Below are positions 1 to 8,862 of a DNA stretch of 64,000 nucleotides, piece after piece. This DNA is from JTS-AC122 sp050246015. GTDB lineage: Bacteria > Planctomycetota > Phycisphaerae > Phycisphaerales > UBA1924. Each line of letters starts with the position of its first letter. The first letter of the stretch is position 1. The notes below the pieces were generated by a model. It did no database searches and was not told where the DNA came from. It was given only the letters and a program-made list of their open reading frames with translations. Location of the stretch: assembly GCA_050246015.1 (NCBI GenBank), contig JBFWWU010000010.1, forward strand, positions 129,405 to 193,404, written 5' to 3'. A program made the translations under genes and the position numbers.

Positions 1-1309
1 TGAGCAGTTCGTCGGTCGCCCAATCGGTGGGGAAGTTGCCGGTGAGGACCACGGCGCCCGTGTCGCCGGACTTGATGCGGGCGACGGACTCCTGATACGT
101 CAGGGCCAACGCGCCAGCGGCGGCGGCGACGGCGGCGAGGACGCGGCGCACCCCGCGGCTGTTGGGGCACTTCTCGGCGTACATCCTGAACCCATCGGGC
201 CTGCCGGCGGGGAAGGTCTTGTCCTGCCCGAGGACGGGGATCGGGCCGACGCCCAGGGCGGCCCTGGGGTCAAATGCCAGGCCCGCCTGCGCGAGCACGA
301 ACGCCTCTTCGCACGAGAGCATCGGGCTGATCATGACCGCGAGTCGCTTGCCCTGCGCGGTGGCGGCGCGGATGCCGGCGACGGCGTCGGTGTACGCGCG
401 GCTAAAGTCGCTTTCGATCTGCACGCCGAACTGCCGGCGCAGGGGCGATGTGAGCCGGTCCGGTGAGTGCACGTGCTTCCACCCGTAGCGGACTTCGTCC
501 GTGATCCACCACTTGTTGACGCCCAGGTTGGTGCGGGGCTTGATGCGGTAGACGGCGCCTTGGTTGTGTTCGATGAAGATGTTGTCGCCCGAGGCGGTGA
601 TGCCATCGATGCTCGGGGTGCGCTTGAGGAACCAGACGCGCTGTGAGAAGAGGAAGTCCTTATCGAGGAGCGCGCCGACGGGGCAGAGGTCAACGACGTT
701 GGCGGACAGTTCGTTGTCCAGCGCCAGGCCGGGGAAGACGTCGATCTGTTCCTGGTTGCCCCGACCCTGGACGAGGAGTTCGGCGGTGCCCGAGACCTCG
801 CGGGTGAAGCGGACGCAGCGGGTGCACATGATGCAGCGATCGCTGTAGAGGTAGACGTGCGGGCCGATGTCCTTCTTGGGCTGCTTGACCTTGGTCTCTT
901 CAAACCGCGAGACGCCGCGGCCGTACTCGTAACTGTAATCCTGGAGGGTGCACTCGCCGGCCTGATCGCAGACGGGGCAGTCGAGCGGATGGTTGATGAG
1001 GAGGTATTCCATCACGGCCTTCTGGTTCGCGATGGACTTAGGGGAGTCGGTGTAGACGACCATGCCGTCGGCGCAGGCGGTCTGGCAGGTGGGGACGAGT
1101 TTGGGGATGGGTTCCAGGGCGTTGTTGTTGCGCGGGTTGGGTTGCCAGACCTCGGCGAGGCAGATGCGGCAGGACGCGACGATCGAAAGCCCATCGTGGT
1201 AGCAGTACTGCGGGATCGCCTTGGCGTTCTGGTTGGCGACCTGCAGGATCATCTGCCCCGGCGTGAACTCGCACACTGTTCCGTCGATCGTGATCGTGGG
1301 AGGCGGCAT
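1..1309 (-). CDS. nuoG: NADH-quinone oxidoreductase subunit G, 3' end cut by window edge
   Basis: Iron-sulfur subunit of the peripheral arm of respiratory complex I, which passes electrons from NADH toward quinone. The first 436 residues are present. The N-terminal [2Fe-2S] ligands are C36, C47, C50 and C75. The His/Cys cluster is H107, C111, C114 and C120 (NHPLDCPVCDQAGEC), the layout of the N5 site. C159, C162 and C165, with a later VDLCPVGAL, match the next 4Fe-4S site. The start of the molybdopterin-type domain follows (WFLKRTPSIDG). The ATG at 1307-1309 begins MPPPTITIDG. The gene runs off the left edge, so its length and the rest of a nuo operon cannot be judged. A formate dehydrogenase alpha-chain N-terminus has similar clusters, but NuoG is the better fit. 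Confidence 0.9.
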   Translation of the reverse strand, partial: MPPPTITIDGTVCEFTPGQMILQVANQNAKAIPQYCYHDGLSIVASCRICLAEVWQPNPRNNNALEPIPKLVPTCQTACADGMVVYTDSPKSIANQKAVMEYLLINHPLDCPVCDQAGECTLQDYSYEYGRGVSRFEETKVKQPKKDIGPHVYLYSDRCIMCTRCVRFTREVSGTAELLVQGRGNQEQIDVFPGLALDNELSANVVDLCPVGALLDKDFLFSQRVWFLKRTPSIDGITASGDNIFIEHNQGAVYRIKPRTNLGVNKWWITDEVRYGWKHVHSPDRLTSPLRRQFGVQIESDFSRAYTDAVAGIRAATAQGKRLAVMISPMLSCEEAFVLAQAGLAFDPRAALGVGPIPVLGQDKTFPAGRPDGFRMYAEKCPNSRGVRRVLAAVAAAAGALALTYQESVARIKSGDTGAVVLTGNFPTDWATDELL

Positions 1310-1335
1310 AGGCCCGGATGGTAGGCCCGGCCGTG

Positions 1336-2352
1336 CTAGAAGCGCTCGTCGGGCCGGATGGAACGGATGATCTTGACGGCGCGCATCCCCTTGTGTTTTC
1401 CAAGGTTGGCGATGAATCGTCGCTCCCCCTCGACGCACATAAGCACCGGGGCGGAGGCGGGCCGTTCGGTGACGATGATGTCGCCCCGGCTCAGGCACAT
1501 CAGGTCGTTGAGCGTGATGGAAGTTTCCGCGAGGATGCTGGTGACGGTCACCGGCGCGGCGCTGAGGTTGGATTCCATGGCGCGCCGGATCGAGGTCGTC
1601 TTTTCGGTCTTGGAGACGTTGAACCAGTTCTGGGACGAGAGCGATTCGATGATCGGCTCGATCACGTTGTACGGGATGCACAGGTTCATCGTCCCGGCTC
1701 GGTTCGAGAGTTTCATCTCGAACCCGATGACGACGACGACTTCGTTGGGAGGCACGATCTGAACGAGTTGGGGATTGCTCTCGCTCGCGACGATCTCGAA
1801 GTGCAACTGCTTGATGCCGGCCCACGCCTCGGAGAGGGCCGCCAGCCCGCGCGACGTGACCTTGCTGATGAGGCGGGTTTCGATCGCCGTCAGCGGACGC
1901 TGCGGGATAAACAGGTCGGAGTTCGTCCCGCCCAGCAGGCGATCGATGATCGGGTAGATGATCAGGGGGCTGATCTCCAGACACATCTGCCCCTCGAGCG
2001 GCTTGGCCTCCAGGAGATTGAACGACGTGGGATTCGGCAGGCCGGCGATGAACTCGGCGTAGGTCATTTGGTCGCAGTTGGCGACCTTGATCTCGACGAT
2101 CGTTCGCAGAAACCCGGACAGCGCCGCGCCGAAGTTCCGCGCGAACCCCTCGTGGAGGGTCTGCAGCGAGCGCATCTGGTCCTTGCTGACGCGTTCGGGG
2201 CGCTTGAAGTCGTACGGCCTGACCTCGACCGAGTCCAGGTCGCGCCGGGTCCGGCTGAAGATCTCGATCTGGCCGCGCGGCTGCTTGACCTCGCCCGTGT
2301 CAACCGCGGCCAGCAGGGCGTCGATCTCGCTTTGACCAAGTACGTCGGGCAT
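1336..2352 (-). CDS. fliM: flagellar motor switch protein FliM
   Basis: Component of the C-ring switch complex that binds phosphorylated CheY and sets the direction of flagellar rotation. The 338-residue protein opens with the family signature LGQSEIDALLAAVD, the CheY-binding helix. It continues through the CheC-like middle domain (LLGGTNSD) and ends in a SpoA-type domain (LNDLMCLSRGDII). The ATG at 2352 places the signature at the N-terminus as in other FliM proteins; a longer frame to 2430 would add 26 atypical residues. It lies 26 bases upstream (in transcription order) of nuoG. No other flagellar gene is in the window, so it looks detached from a flagellar operon. No truncation is seen. 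Confidence 0.95.
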   Translation of the reverse strand: MPDVLGQSEIDALLAAVDTGEVKQPRGQIEIFSRTRRDLDSVEVRPYDFKRPERVSKDQMRSLQTLHEGFARNFGAALSGFLRTIVEIKVANCDQMTYAEFIAGLPNPTSFNLLEAKPLEGQMCLEISPLIIYPIIDRLLGGTNSDLFIPQRPLTAIETRLISKVTSRGLAALSEAWAGIKQLHFEIVASESNPQLVQIVPPNEVVVVIGFEMKLSNRAGTMNLCIPYNVIEPIIESLSSQNWFNVSKTEKTTSIRRAMESNLSAAPVTVTSILAETSITLNDLMCLSRGDIIVTERPASAPVLMCVEGERRFIANLGKHKGMRAVKIIRSIRPDERF

Positions 2353-2526
2353 CGCCTGGGCGCCAGCAGTCCTCCAGGGGCAGGCGGTCGCCGCGCCATG
2401 CGCCTCCCGGTCTGCTTTACTATCGGCCAACCCGAACGATCGATGTACAGACGGGGTCGCGATGTCGCGCTGCGCAGAATCTGCCGGGGCTCGCGCCGGC
2501 GGCGCGGGCGAAGGCGGCGGGCGGGT

Positions 2527-3957
2527 TCACTTGTCCAACCCGGTGTGCTTTCGGATCCAGTTCGTCACGGTTTCCAGCGCGACGGGCGAGAAGGTCTCCT
2601 CGATTTCGGAGTACTCCGTCGGCGAGCCGGTCTTGCACGTCTGGAACAGGTGGTTCAGGTGCGGCAACTCGACGATCGTCACGTCTGTGTTGCCGCCTTG
2701 CTTGAGCGCGGCCTCAATCAGCGGCAGGTTGTCTTTCGGGGGCACCTGCAGGTCCAGCGTTCCGTTGATCGCGAGCACCGGGCACGAGACCTTGCGGAGA
2801 TAATCGCGTGGATCGAGCGTGAGGAACCGCTTGAACCACGGGGTGAAGAGCGCGGCGGATTGCTGCTGCACGACGGCGTCGGCCTTGGCGGTGAGTTCGT
2901 CGTCGGGCAGGTCCTTGGTCTCGGGCGCCGCCTTGAACTCGCGGATCGCGGCTTCGCGGATGGCGCGCTCCACGTCGCCGCGCTCGGCGCCCGCGACGAC
3001 CATCTTCAGGATCGCGGCGCTCTCTTTCGCCTGCGCCTGCGCGAGCGCTTCGTCTGTGCCGGTGGCGACGGAAATGAGCCTGCTCTGGATGGGCAGCAGG
3101 TCGGCCCCCATCATGCCGGTCCCGGCGAGCAGCACGATGAACGCCACGTCCTTGGACAGCGCGGCGCACATCGGAGCGACGATGCCGCCCTCGCTGTGCC
3201 CGGCGATCCCGATCTGATGCGGGTTGATCTCCGAGCGGGCGGCGAGGAACTTCACCGCGGCGAGCGCATCGCGGGCGAAGTCGTCGGTGGTGGCCGTGAG
3301 GAACACGCCCTGTGACTGCGCGACTCCGCGGTCGTCGAAGCGAAGGACGGCGATGCCGTGGCGGGTGAGGTGGTCCGCGAGCACCAGGAACGGCTTGTGT
3401 CCCAGGAGCAGTTCGTCGCGATTCTGTGGTCCGGAGCCGGAGACGAGCACGACGCACGGGAACGGGCCGTCGCCGCGGGGGATGGTGAGCGTCCCGGCGA
3501 GCGAAATCCCGTCCGCCTGGTTTTCGAATGTGACCTCGTGCGCGTCGTAGGGGAAGGGGGCTTTGGGCTCTTGCGGGCGATTCAACTCTTTGACGGCGGA
3601 CTCACCCTCGGCGAGGCGCTTCATGGTCGTCTTGAACTCGCCGCCCTGCTTCAGCACGCCCTGCGCGGACTGTCCGTCGTCGGCGACTTGGAGTTCCCAG
3701 GCGGCGCCGGCCTGCTTGATCCCGAACTTGAGTTGTTTGGGTGTGACCTGGACATCCGAGAGGGGGAGGTCTTTCACGCCCTGCATCGGGATCGAGATCG
3801 TGCCGCCGCTGGGAGTGAGGGAGACGGAAAAATCGAGTTTCATCCCGCCGGGAAGTTCGACGGAGCCGCTCCAGTTCGCGGGCTTGTCGTCGGTTTGCGC
3901 CAGGGCGGTCACGGCGGTGAGCAGAGCCAGCAGGAATCCCGCGATGTGCCGCAGCAT
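2527..3957 (-). CDS. exported alpha/beta-hydrolase (dienelactone/acyl-peptidase-like)
   Basis: The 476-residue protein starts with a signal peptide (hydrophobic stretch 5-20, cleavage near ALA-QT), so it should act outside the cytoplasmic membrane. Residues 25-120 form a beta-rich N-terminal region. An alpha/beta-hydrolase domain follows, with nucleophile elbow GHSEGG (Ser255), Asp402 in NGTLDLQVP and His436 in LNHLF, a complete triad. The layout matches the family of secreted hydrolases related to dienelactone hydrolase and S9-type peptidases; the substrate is unknown. A divergent paralogue at 60186-61757 has the same two-part design but lacks the serine. It is transcribed away from the LOG gene, with about 200 bases between them. 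Confidence 0.85.
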   Translation of the reverse strand: MLRHIAGFLLALLTAVTALAQTDDKPANWSGSVELPGGMKLDFSVSLTPSGGTISIPMQGVKDLPLSDVQVTPKQLKFGIKQAGAAWELQVADDGQSAQGVLKQGGEFKTTMKRLAEGESAVKELNRPQEPKAPFPYDAHEVTFENQADGISLAGTLTIPRGDGPFPCVVLVSGSGPQNRDELLLGHKPFLVLADHLTRHGIAVLRFDDRGVAQSQGVFLTATTDDFARDALAAVKFLAARSEINPHQIGIAGHSEGGIVAPMCAALSKDVAFIVLLAGTGMMGADLLPIQSRLISVATGTDEALAQAQAKESAAILKMVVAGAERGDVERAIREAAIREFKAAPETKDLPDDELTAKADAVVQQQSAALFTPWFKRFLTLDPRDYLRKVSCPVLAINGTLDLQVPPKDNLPLIEAALKQGGNTDVTIVELPHLNHLFQTCKTGSPTEYSEIEETFSPVALETVTNWIRKHTGLDK

Positions 3958-4164
3958 GGTGTCCTCCGTCAGAAGGTGTCGCTTGAGCGAGTTATGCGGA
4001 ATGACGATAGTCGGGTTTCGGGGTGCAGCCGGGGACGAGGGCGGGGCCGGGAGACGCCGCGGGTTTGGCGTTCATTCGCATCGACATGTACTTGCCCGGG
4101 CCCCAAATGCCGACAATGGTTGACGGGGCGACAACAGATCGGCTCACCGATCCGCCGCGGAAGG

Positions 4165-5037
4165 ATGCACCCGTTGGACAAGCACGAAGGGCAGGCCGAT
4201 CAACCCGAACTGCGTGTCCCGGCGTGCGACGGCGCCGGGCCCGCGCCGGGCCAGACGCCCGCGACGGCGCCGGGTGTCGAAGCGTCGTGCCCGGTGTGGG
4301 GAAAGGCGACGCGCAATATCGAAGAGGGGCTGTTCCTGGAAGGCCCGAAGGAGCGACGGTTCGAGTTGTGGCGCGCGTTCCGAATTTTCATGGAGTTGAT
4401 CCGCGGGTTTCGCGGGCTGCACTTCGTCGGACCGTGCGTGACGGTATTCGGATCGGCCCGGTTCGCCGAGGATCACGCGTATTACAAGTTGGGGCGCGAT
4501 ATGGGGTCGCGACTGTCGAAACTGGGATTCACGATCATGACCGGCGGCGGGCCCGGGATCATGGAAGCGGCCAACCGCGGGGCTCAGGACGTGGGCGGGC
4601 CGTCGATCGGCTGCAACATCCAACTCCCGATGGAGCAGAAGCCCAACCCCTATCTGGACCACTTCATTGAGTTCAAGTACTTCTTCGTGCGCAAGGTGAT
4701 GCTGGTGAAGTACTCGTTCGCGTTCCTGGTGCTGCCGGGCGGGTTCGGCACGCTTGATGAAGTCTTCGAGACGGCGACGCTGATCCAGACCGACAAGATC
4801 CGCGACTTCCCCATCATCCTGATGGGCAAGGAATACTGGGGCCCGATGATGGATTTCATCCGCGGCACGATGCTGCCGCGGCGGACCATCTCGACGGGGG
4901 ATGAGAACATCCTGTACCTGACGGATTCGCCGGAGGAGGCGATCGACCGGATCGCGGCGTGCGCGGAGCGTCAGTTCGGGTTCAAGTGGGTCAAGCGCCG
5001 GGCGCCGGTCAAGAAGTGGTACTTGTTCGAGCGGTAG
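4165..5037 (+). CDS. LOG-family (TIGR00730-like) nucleotide hydrolase
   Basis: Rossmann-fold protein of the lysine-decarboxylase-like/LOG family. Characterised members cleave cytokinin riboside 5'-monophosphates or related nucleotides. The 290-residue protein carries both family signatures: GGGPGIMEAANRG near residues 127-139 and PGGFGTLDE near 191-199. The usual Arg/Glu active-site residues fall within them. An N-terminal extension of about 60 residues (CPVWGKATRNIEEGLFLEG) precedes the fold, as in the longer bacterial members. The ATG at 4165 directly follows GGAAGG; in-frame upstream codons are possible, but there is no supporting ribosome site. It is a single gene, convergent with the next one. 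The exact nucleotide substrate cannot be read from the sequence. Confidence 0.85.
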   Translation: MHPLDKHEGQADQPELRVPACDGAGPAPGQTPATAPGVEASCPVWGKATRNIEEGLFLEGPKERRFELWRAFRIFMELIRGFRGLHFVGPCVTVFGSARFAEDHAYYKLGRDMGSRLSKLGFTIMTGGGPGIMEAANRGAQDVGGPSIGCNIQLPMEQKPNPYLDHFIEFKYFFVRKVMLVKYSFAFLVLPGGFGTLDEVFETATLIQTDKIRDFPIILMGKEYWGPMMDFIRGTMLPRRTISTGDENILYLTDSPEEAIDRIAACAERQFGFKWVKRRAPVKKWYLFER

Positions 5038-5060
5038 CGGCGCGGCGAGACGGCTCGATC

Positions 5061-5762
5061 TCATTCGCACGGCGTGAAGAAGCAGGTGACGAAGTCGAAG
5101 AAGTCGCTTGTGTTGGTGACGCCGTCGTGGTTGAAGTCGGCGTCGTTGGCGAAGAAATCACTCAGGAATGCGAAGAAGTCCTGTGAATCGAGTGAGCCGC
5201 TGAGGTTCCAGTCGCATTCGCACGGGATCCGGACGCGCTCCAGTGTCTGCACGGTGGAAACGGCCCGGGTGAATGACGGCCCGACGTTGATGTCGAGGAT
5301 AAAACTGGATGCGTCAAAGTCCGCCAGGTCCAGATTGACCGGGAGTGCGTCGGAGGAGAAGACACCGCCCCCGAAGTCCGAGAGATTAAGCGCGGCGTAG
5401 TGGATCGCCGTCACGGCGGCCCCCTGGTACGTGTCGCCCGCGAATCCATCGTTGAGCACGTGGACGGCGCCGACGCCGGTTTCGAAGGCGTAGCCGTTGA
5501 CGTCGAACCGCGCGAATCGCACCGCGGGGTAACTGCCAACCTGCGGATCCGGGTCCGTGTCAGCGGCTTGGGTGTCGAAGACGTATGTGAACGTGTAGGG
5601 CGCACCCACGAAGATCTCGGGCGGCGGGGGGAGGGGCCCCTCGATACTCTGGACCTGTCCGGAGCAGGTGATGCGGATAAGATCCGCGCGCGCCGGTTCG
5701 GTTCCCCAGGCGACGACAACGAAGCCCAGGATGACGCAGACAGGGAGGCTGGCTGGTTTCAT
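5061..5762 (-). CDS. secreted protein with C-terminal dockerin-like repeats
   Basis: Exported protein of 233 residues with a signal peptide (hydrophobic 6-24, ARA-DL cleavage). A beta-rich middle domain of unknown function contains YTFTYVFDTQ and resembles proteins that carry PEP-CTERM-like sorting tails. The tail holds two EF-hand-like dockerin repeats (CDWNLSGSLDSQDFFAFLSD and DFNHDGVTNTSDFFDF) and ends FFTPCE. This is the GC-type dockerin arrangement of Phycisphaerae, presumably an anchoring or sorting signal. The ATG at 5762 follows GAGGAG at a spacing of about 7-8 bases; an upstream ATG at 5807 is less likely. The tail matches that of the protein at 31366-33615. Function unknown. Confidence 0.75.
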   Translation of the reverse strand: MKPASLPVCVILGFVVVAWGTEPARADLIRITCSGQVQSIEGPLPPPPEIFVGAPYTFTYVFDTQAADTDPDPQVGSYPAVRFARFDVNGYAFETGVGAVHVLNDGFAGDTYQGAAVTAIHYAALNLSDFGGGVFSSDALPVNLDLADFDASSFILDINVGPSFTRAVSTVQTLERVRIPCECDWNLSGSLDSQDFFAFLSDFFANDADFNHDGVTNTSDFFDFVTCFFTPCE

Positions 5763-5918
5763 GATGCGGCTCCTCGCCGTGGGCGTGGCGGACTGCTTGA
5801 GGTGCACTGAATGATACGACGGCGACGCGGCGCGATGGCGCGCCGAGGCTTTCAGATCTCTGCGAGAATGACGGGAACCAACCGCTCGCCGGCACGCCGC
5901 GCCGGCCGCCTGTTGCCC

Positions 5919-7544
5919 CTAGAGCAGTTCGGCGGCGAGGCTCGCCAGTTCGCTGCGCTCGCTCTTGGTGAGCGTGACGTGGCCGACCAGCGGCAGTCCC
6001 TTCATCTTTTCCACGACGTACGACAACCCGTTGGACGATTGGTCGAGGTAGGGGTTATCAATCTGCCCGACGTCGCCGGTCAGCACCAGTTTGGTCCCTT
6101 CGCCGATGCGGCTGACGATGGTCTTGATCTCGTGCGGGGTGAGATTCTGCGCCTCGTCGACGATCATGAACTGGTGGGGAATGGATCGGCCGCGGATGTA
6201 GGTGAGGGGTTCGAGGACGACCTTGCCGTCGGCCATGAGTTTCTGGATGCGCTGCTCGGTGGTGTGGCTCTCGGCGGACTGCATCGGGGAGCCGCGGGTG
6301 GAGAGGAGGTAACTGAGGTTATCGAAGATGGGCTGCATCCAGGCGGTGAGTTTCTCGTCCTTGTCGCCGGGGAGGTAGCCGATGTCCCGTCCCATGGGCA
6401 TGATGGGGCGTGCGACCAGGAGTTTGTCGTAGCGTTCTTCGTTGAAGACCTTGGCCATGCCTGCGGCAACGGCGAGGAGCGTTTTGCCCGTGCCGGCGCT
6501 GCCCAGCAGCGTGACCATCTTGATTTCGTCGTCCAGAAGCAGGTCGAGCGCCATGATCTGCTGCACGTTGCGCGCCATGATGCCGAACGTCGGCTTGCGT
6601 GGCGCGGAGATGGGGATGAGGTGATCGGTATCGGCGAGCCGGCGTGCCAGGCCCGTGTGGCTTTCGTCGTCGGCGTCCTTCATCACCACGTACTGGTTGG
6701 AGACCAGGGAGCGCTGGTAGGCGATGCCCTCCGGTGACACCGCGCTCAGGTGCGGGGCCACGCGGTTCAGCGCGAGCATGCGCTCGCTGTACAACTCGTC
6801 GATCAGGTCGCCGGAGAGGGTGAGGGAAACGTGCCCGCTGTACAGACGCTCGGCGTCGACTTTCTGATTCTCGAAATCCTCGGTGCGGATTCCCAGCGCG
6901 TCGGACTTGATGCGGGCGTTGAGGTCCTTGGAGACAAAGACAACGCGGACTTTGTTGCAGGCGGCGCCGCTCTGGACCTTGCCGCCGCTGTAGTCGCCGT
7001 TGAGGTGGGCGCAGGCGGAGGGCTGCCCGGTGTGGAGGGCCCAGGCGACGGCGATGATGCGGTTGTCGGGCGTGTTCTCGGCAAGGACGCTGGGTCGTTC
7101 GTGTTCGGCGACGTCGATGCGGATGACGCCGGACTTCCCGCTGGCGCTGGTGGACGCGCCCTGGCCGACCGTCGGACTTGAATCGCCCCAGCGCACGCCC
7201 TCGATGAGCCGGCCGCGCGAACGCAGGCGGTCCAGGTGGCGGATGCACTCGCGCGCGTTGCGTCCGATGTCGTCGTTGGTGCGCTTGAGTTTGTCGAGTT
7301 CCTCGATCACCGCGAACGGGATGACAACCTCGTGTTCCTGGAAGACGAAGATCGCGTTGGGGTTGTGCAGGATGACGTTTGTATCGAGCACGAAGTGCTT
7401 GATGCCCTCCTCGGTGTCGGGGAGCGGCGCCGACTGGGCATCGTGGCGTGGCAGCGGCTCCGACACGGAGGGACTGATCGAACGTTTGTCCGATCGGGGG
7501 GAGTTCGCGGTTCCGTGCGACGTCGAAGTTGTGGTCTCAGGCAT
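5919..7544 (-). CDS. PhoH family protein with N-terminal PIN domain
   Basis: PhoH2-type protein that joins a PIN ribonuclease-like domain to a PhoH ATPase/helicase domain; characterised homologues unwind and cleave RNA. The PIN part starts at KHFVLDTNVILHNP, with conserved acidic residues in DTN and in EELDKLK. The PhoH part has Walker A GSAGTGKT, Walker B-like MIVDEAQNLT, and LVLTGDVGQID. The stop follows SLAAELL. The chosen start MPETTTS (7544) gives 541 residues. A frame continues to 7625, but those residues are not family-like. No strong ribosome site is visible at either candidate. Length fits the PIN-PhoH class (about 450-550). It is not obviously in an operon. Confidence 0.9.
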   Translation of the reverse strand: MPETTTSTSHGTANSPRSDKRSISPSVSEPLPRHDAQSAPLPDTEEGIKHFVLDTNVILHNPNAIFVFQEHEVVIPFAVIEELDKLKRTNDDIGRNARECIRHLDRLRSRGRLIEGVRWGDSSPTVGQGASTSASGKSGVIRIDVAEHERPSVLAENTPDNRIIAVAWALHTGQPSACAHLNGDYSGGKVQSGAACNKVRVVFVSKDLNARIKSDALGIRTEDFENQKVDAERLYSGHVSLTLSGDLIDELYSERMLALNRVAPHLSAVSPEGIAYQRSLVSNQYVVMKDADDESHTGLARRLADTDHLIPISAPRKPTFGIMARNVQQIMALDLLLDDEIKMVTLLGSAGTGKTLLAVAAGMAKVFNEERYDKLLVARPIMPMGRDIGYLPGDKDEKLTAWMQPIFDNLSYLLSTRGSPMQSAESHTTEQRIQKLMADGKVVLEPLTYIRGRSIPHQFMIVDEAQNLTPHEIKTIVSRIGEGTKLVLTGDVGQIDNPYLDQSSNGLSYVVEKMKGLPLVGHVTLTKSERSELASLAAELL

Positions 7545-7700
7545 AGGGCTTACAACTGAATACGCGGGGATGGCTCTCAATGTTCGCAGACGGTTGGGTG
7601 CCGCGGGCAGCGCCCGGAAAAGCATACATCATGATCGGCACGTGTGCGGGGGCGGATGCTCGGATTCGGTAAATTCTCCCCTTTGCAGACGAGCCGCGGA

Positions 7701-8204
7701 TCAGCGGAACGCGCCGACGCAGAGAATCACCGCGACGACGACGCACAGCCCGGTCTTGATGAGCGTGGCGGTCAATCGCCCGATCGCGGCGCCGGTGCCG
7801 ATCTTGGTGGCCTCGCGCCAGGTCTTGCGCGCGTTATGGCGCTCGGCGATCATCGCGCCGGCGCCCGCGCCCAGCGCCCCGCCGAGGATGGTCCCCAGCA
7901 CGGGAAACACGGGCGTGCCGGCGATCGCGCCGACGATCGCGCCGATGAGCGAGCCGATGGCGCCGCGGCGCGTGCCCCCGGCTTTGGCGGCTCCAAACGC
8001 CGACGCCACCAGTTCGAGAACCTCCGCGACCACGCCGACGATGACGGCGGACGCCAGCGTCCACGGCGAGTACAGCCCGTCGCGCCAGAACGCGCAGATG
8101 ACGGCGACGACGATCGCGAGCCAGATTCCCGGCAGCGTCAGGATCGTGAGCGCAATGCCCGCGAGCGACGCGATGATGATGATGACGCCGGCGAGGGTGT
8201 CCAT
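7701..8204 (-). CDS. DUF456 family membrane protein
   Basis: A 167-residue integral membrane protein with about five hydrophobic segments. They fall at residues 4-24, 25-42, 52-70 and in the glycine/alanine-rich stretch 84-115, with a last one at 145-165. The TLPGIWLA motif near the N-terminus and the glycine-rich IGSLIGAIVGAIAG segment are the signature of DUF456 proteins, whose function is not established. The ATG at 8204 begins MDTLAGVIII. It lies upstream of phoH in the same direction, with a gap of about 150 bases, so co-transcription is possible. Confidence 0.8.
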   Translation of the reverse strand: MDTLAGVIIIIASLAGIALTILTLPGIWLAIVVAVICAFWRDGLYSPWTLASAVIVGVVAEVLELVASAFGAAKAGGTRRGAIGSLIGAIVGAIAGTPVFPVLGTILGGALGAGAGAMIAERHNARKTWREATKIGTGAAIGRLTATLIKTGLCVVVAVILCVGAFR

Positions 8205-8399
8205 GTGAACGAGGATATGCGGTTGTTCGGAAGTTCGGGGCGTTCCTTTCTGCTCGCGCGGCGCCGTCGGTGGAGGTCGTGCTCAGCCGACGGGCGGCGC
8301 AGTTCTTGCGCGGCACACGAATATCTTCGCGGTTCGATCGACTCCGGCGCTTTGCGCCGATGCCGACTGGTGGTACGCTGAACGCGAAGGGAGTTCGTC

Positions 8400-8627
8400 A
8401 TGCAAAGGTGGAACTGGGTTGGTGTCGGCGGGCGACGGATCGTCCCGTCGCTGCTCATCGCGTCGGCGTGCGTGGCGGCGTGGGGGTGCGAGGCGATGCG
8501 CACCGCGGTCGGCGTGCCGTTCGATGTGGCCAAGTATGTCGCGGTCAAGGCGGTCGAGGTGCCCTACGACGCCGCGAAGATGAGTGCGCAGGGCGTCGTC
8601 GATGTGGTGTCGGCGATTGGGAGATGA
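8400..8627 (+). CDS. small lipoprotein of unknown function
   Basis: A 75-residue product with an N-terminal hydrophobic segment (residues 15-29) followed by Cys30 (AAWGCEAM), an acceptable though not perfect lipobox. The mature part is about 45 residues, with repeating FDVAKYV / YDAAKMS segments that look amphipathic. The ATG at 8400 is preceded by GAAGGGAG at good spacing, which supports translation. I do not recognise the family. Short lipoproteins with 'PFDVAK...PYDAAK' segments occur in several bacterial groups without assigned function. It is a single gene and is followed by a palindromic repeat. Confidence 0.6.
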   Translation: MQRWNWVGVGGRRIVPSLLIASACVAAWGCEAMRTAVGVPFDVAKYVAVKAVEVPYDAAKMSAQGVVDVVSAIGR

Positions 8628-8657
8628 TCGAAGGGAGCGAGGGGCCTGCATGGGGGT

Positions 8658-8764
8658 GTGACCACCTCTTTCTGAGCCGGACCGCGCCAGCGGTCGGTAG
8701 GAGCGCTCGGCACGCCCTGCCCGCCCGCTCGCGCCGGTCGGCTCAGATGAAATAGCATGGTCAC
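8658..8764. repeat. dispersed palindromic repeat, copy A
   Basis: A 107-base intergenic palindrome. It opens GTGACCA..., reaches TTTCTGAGCCGGACCG, and closes with CGGTCGGCTCAGATGAAA...TGGTCAC, so the two arms are imperfect inverted copies of each other. A related 150-base copy in inverse orientation lies at 15691-15840 and shares CTGAGCC, GCGGTCGGT and AGCGCTCGGCA. It carries no coding frame of interest. REP-like or a non-autonomous mobile element is inferred, not shown. Confidence 0.65.
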
Positions 8765-8862
8765 GCCCCCGCAGTGTGAGCGTGAACCGGCCGGCGCGAA
8801 ACCGGTATACCCTTCGCCATTCCCGTGCGTGCGAAGCCGCGGGCTGAGAAGAAAGGACCGGG

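Noticed and set aside
1318..3315. A 665-codon open frame on the + strand opposite fliM and the hydrolase
   Set aside because: Low-complexity Arg/Asp/Gly-rich translation with no motif; the - strand genes explain the region.
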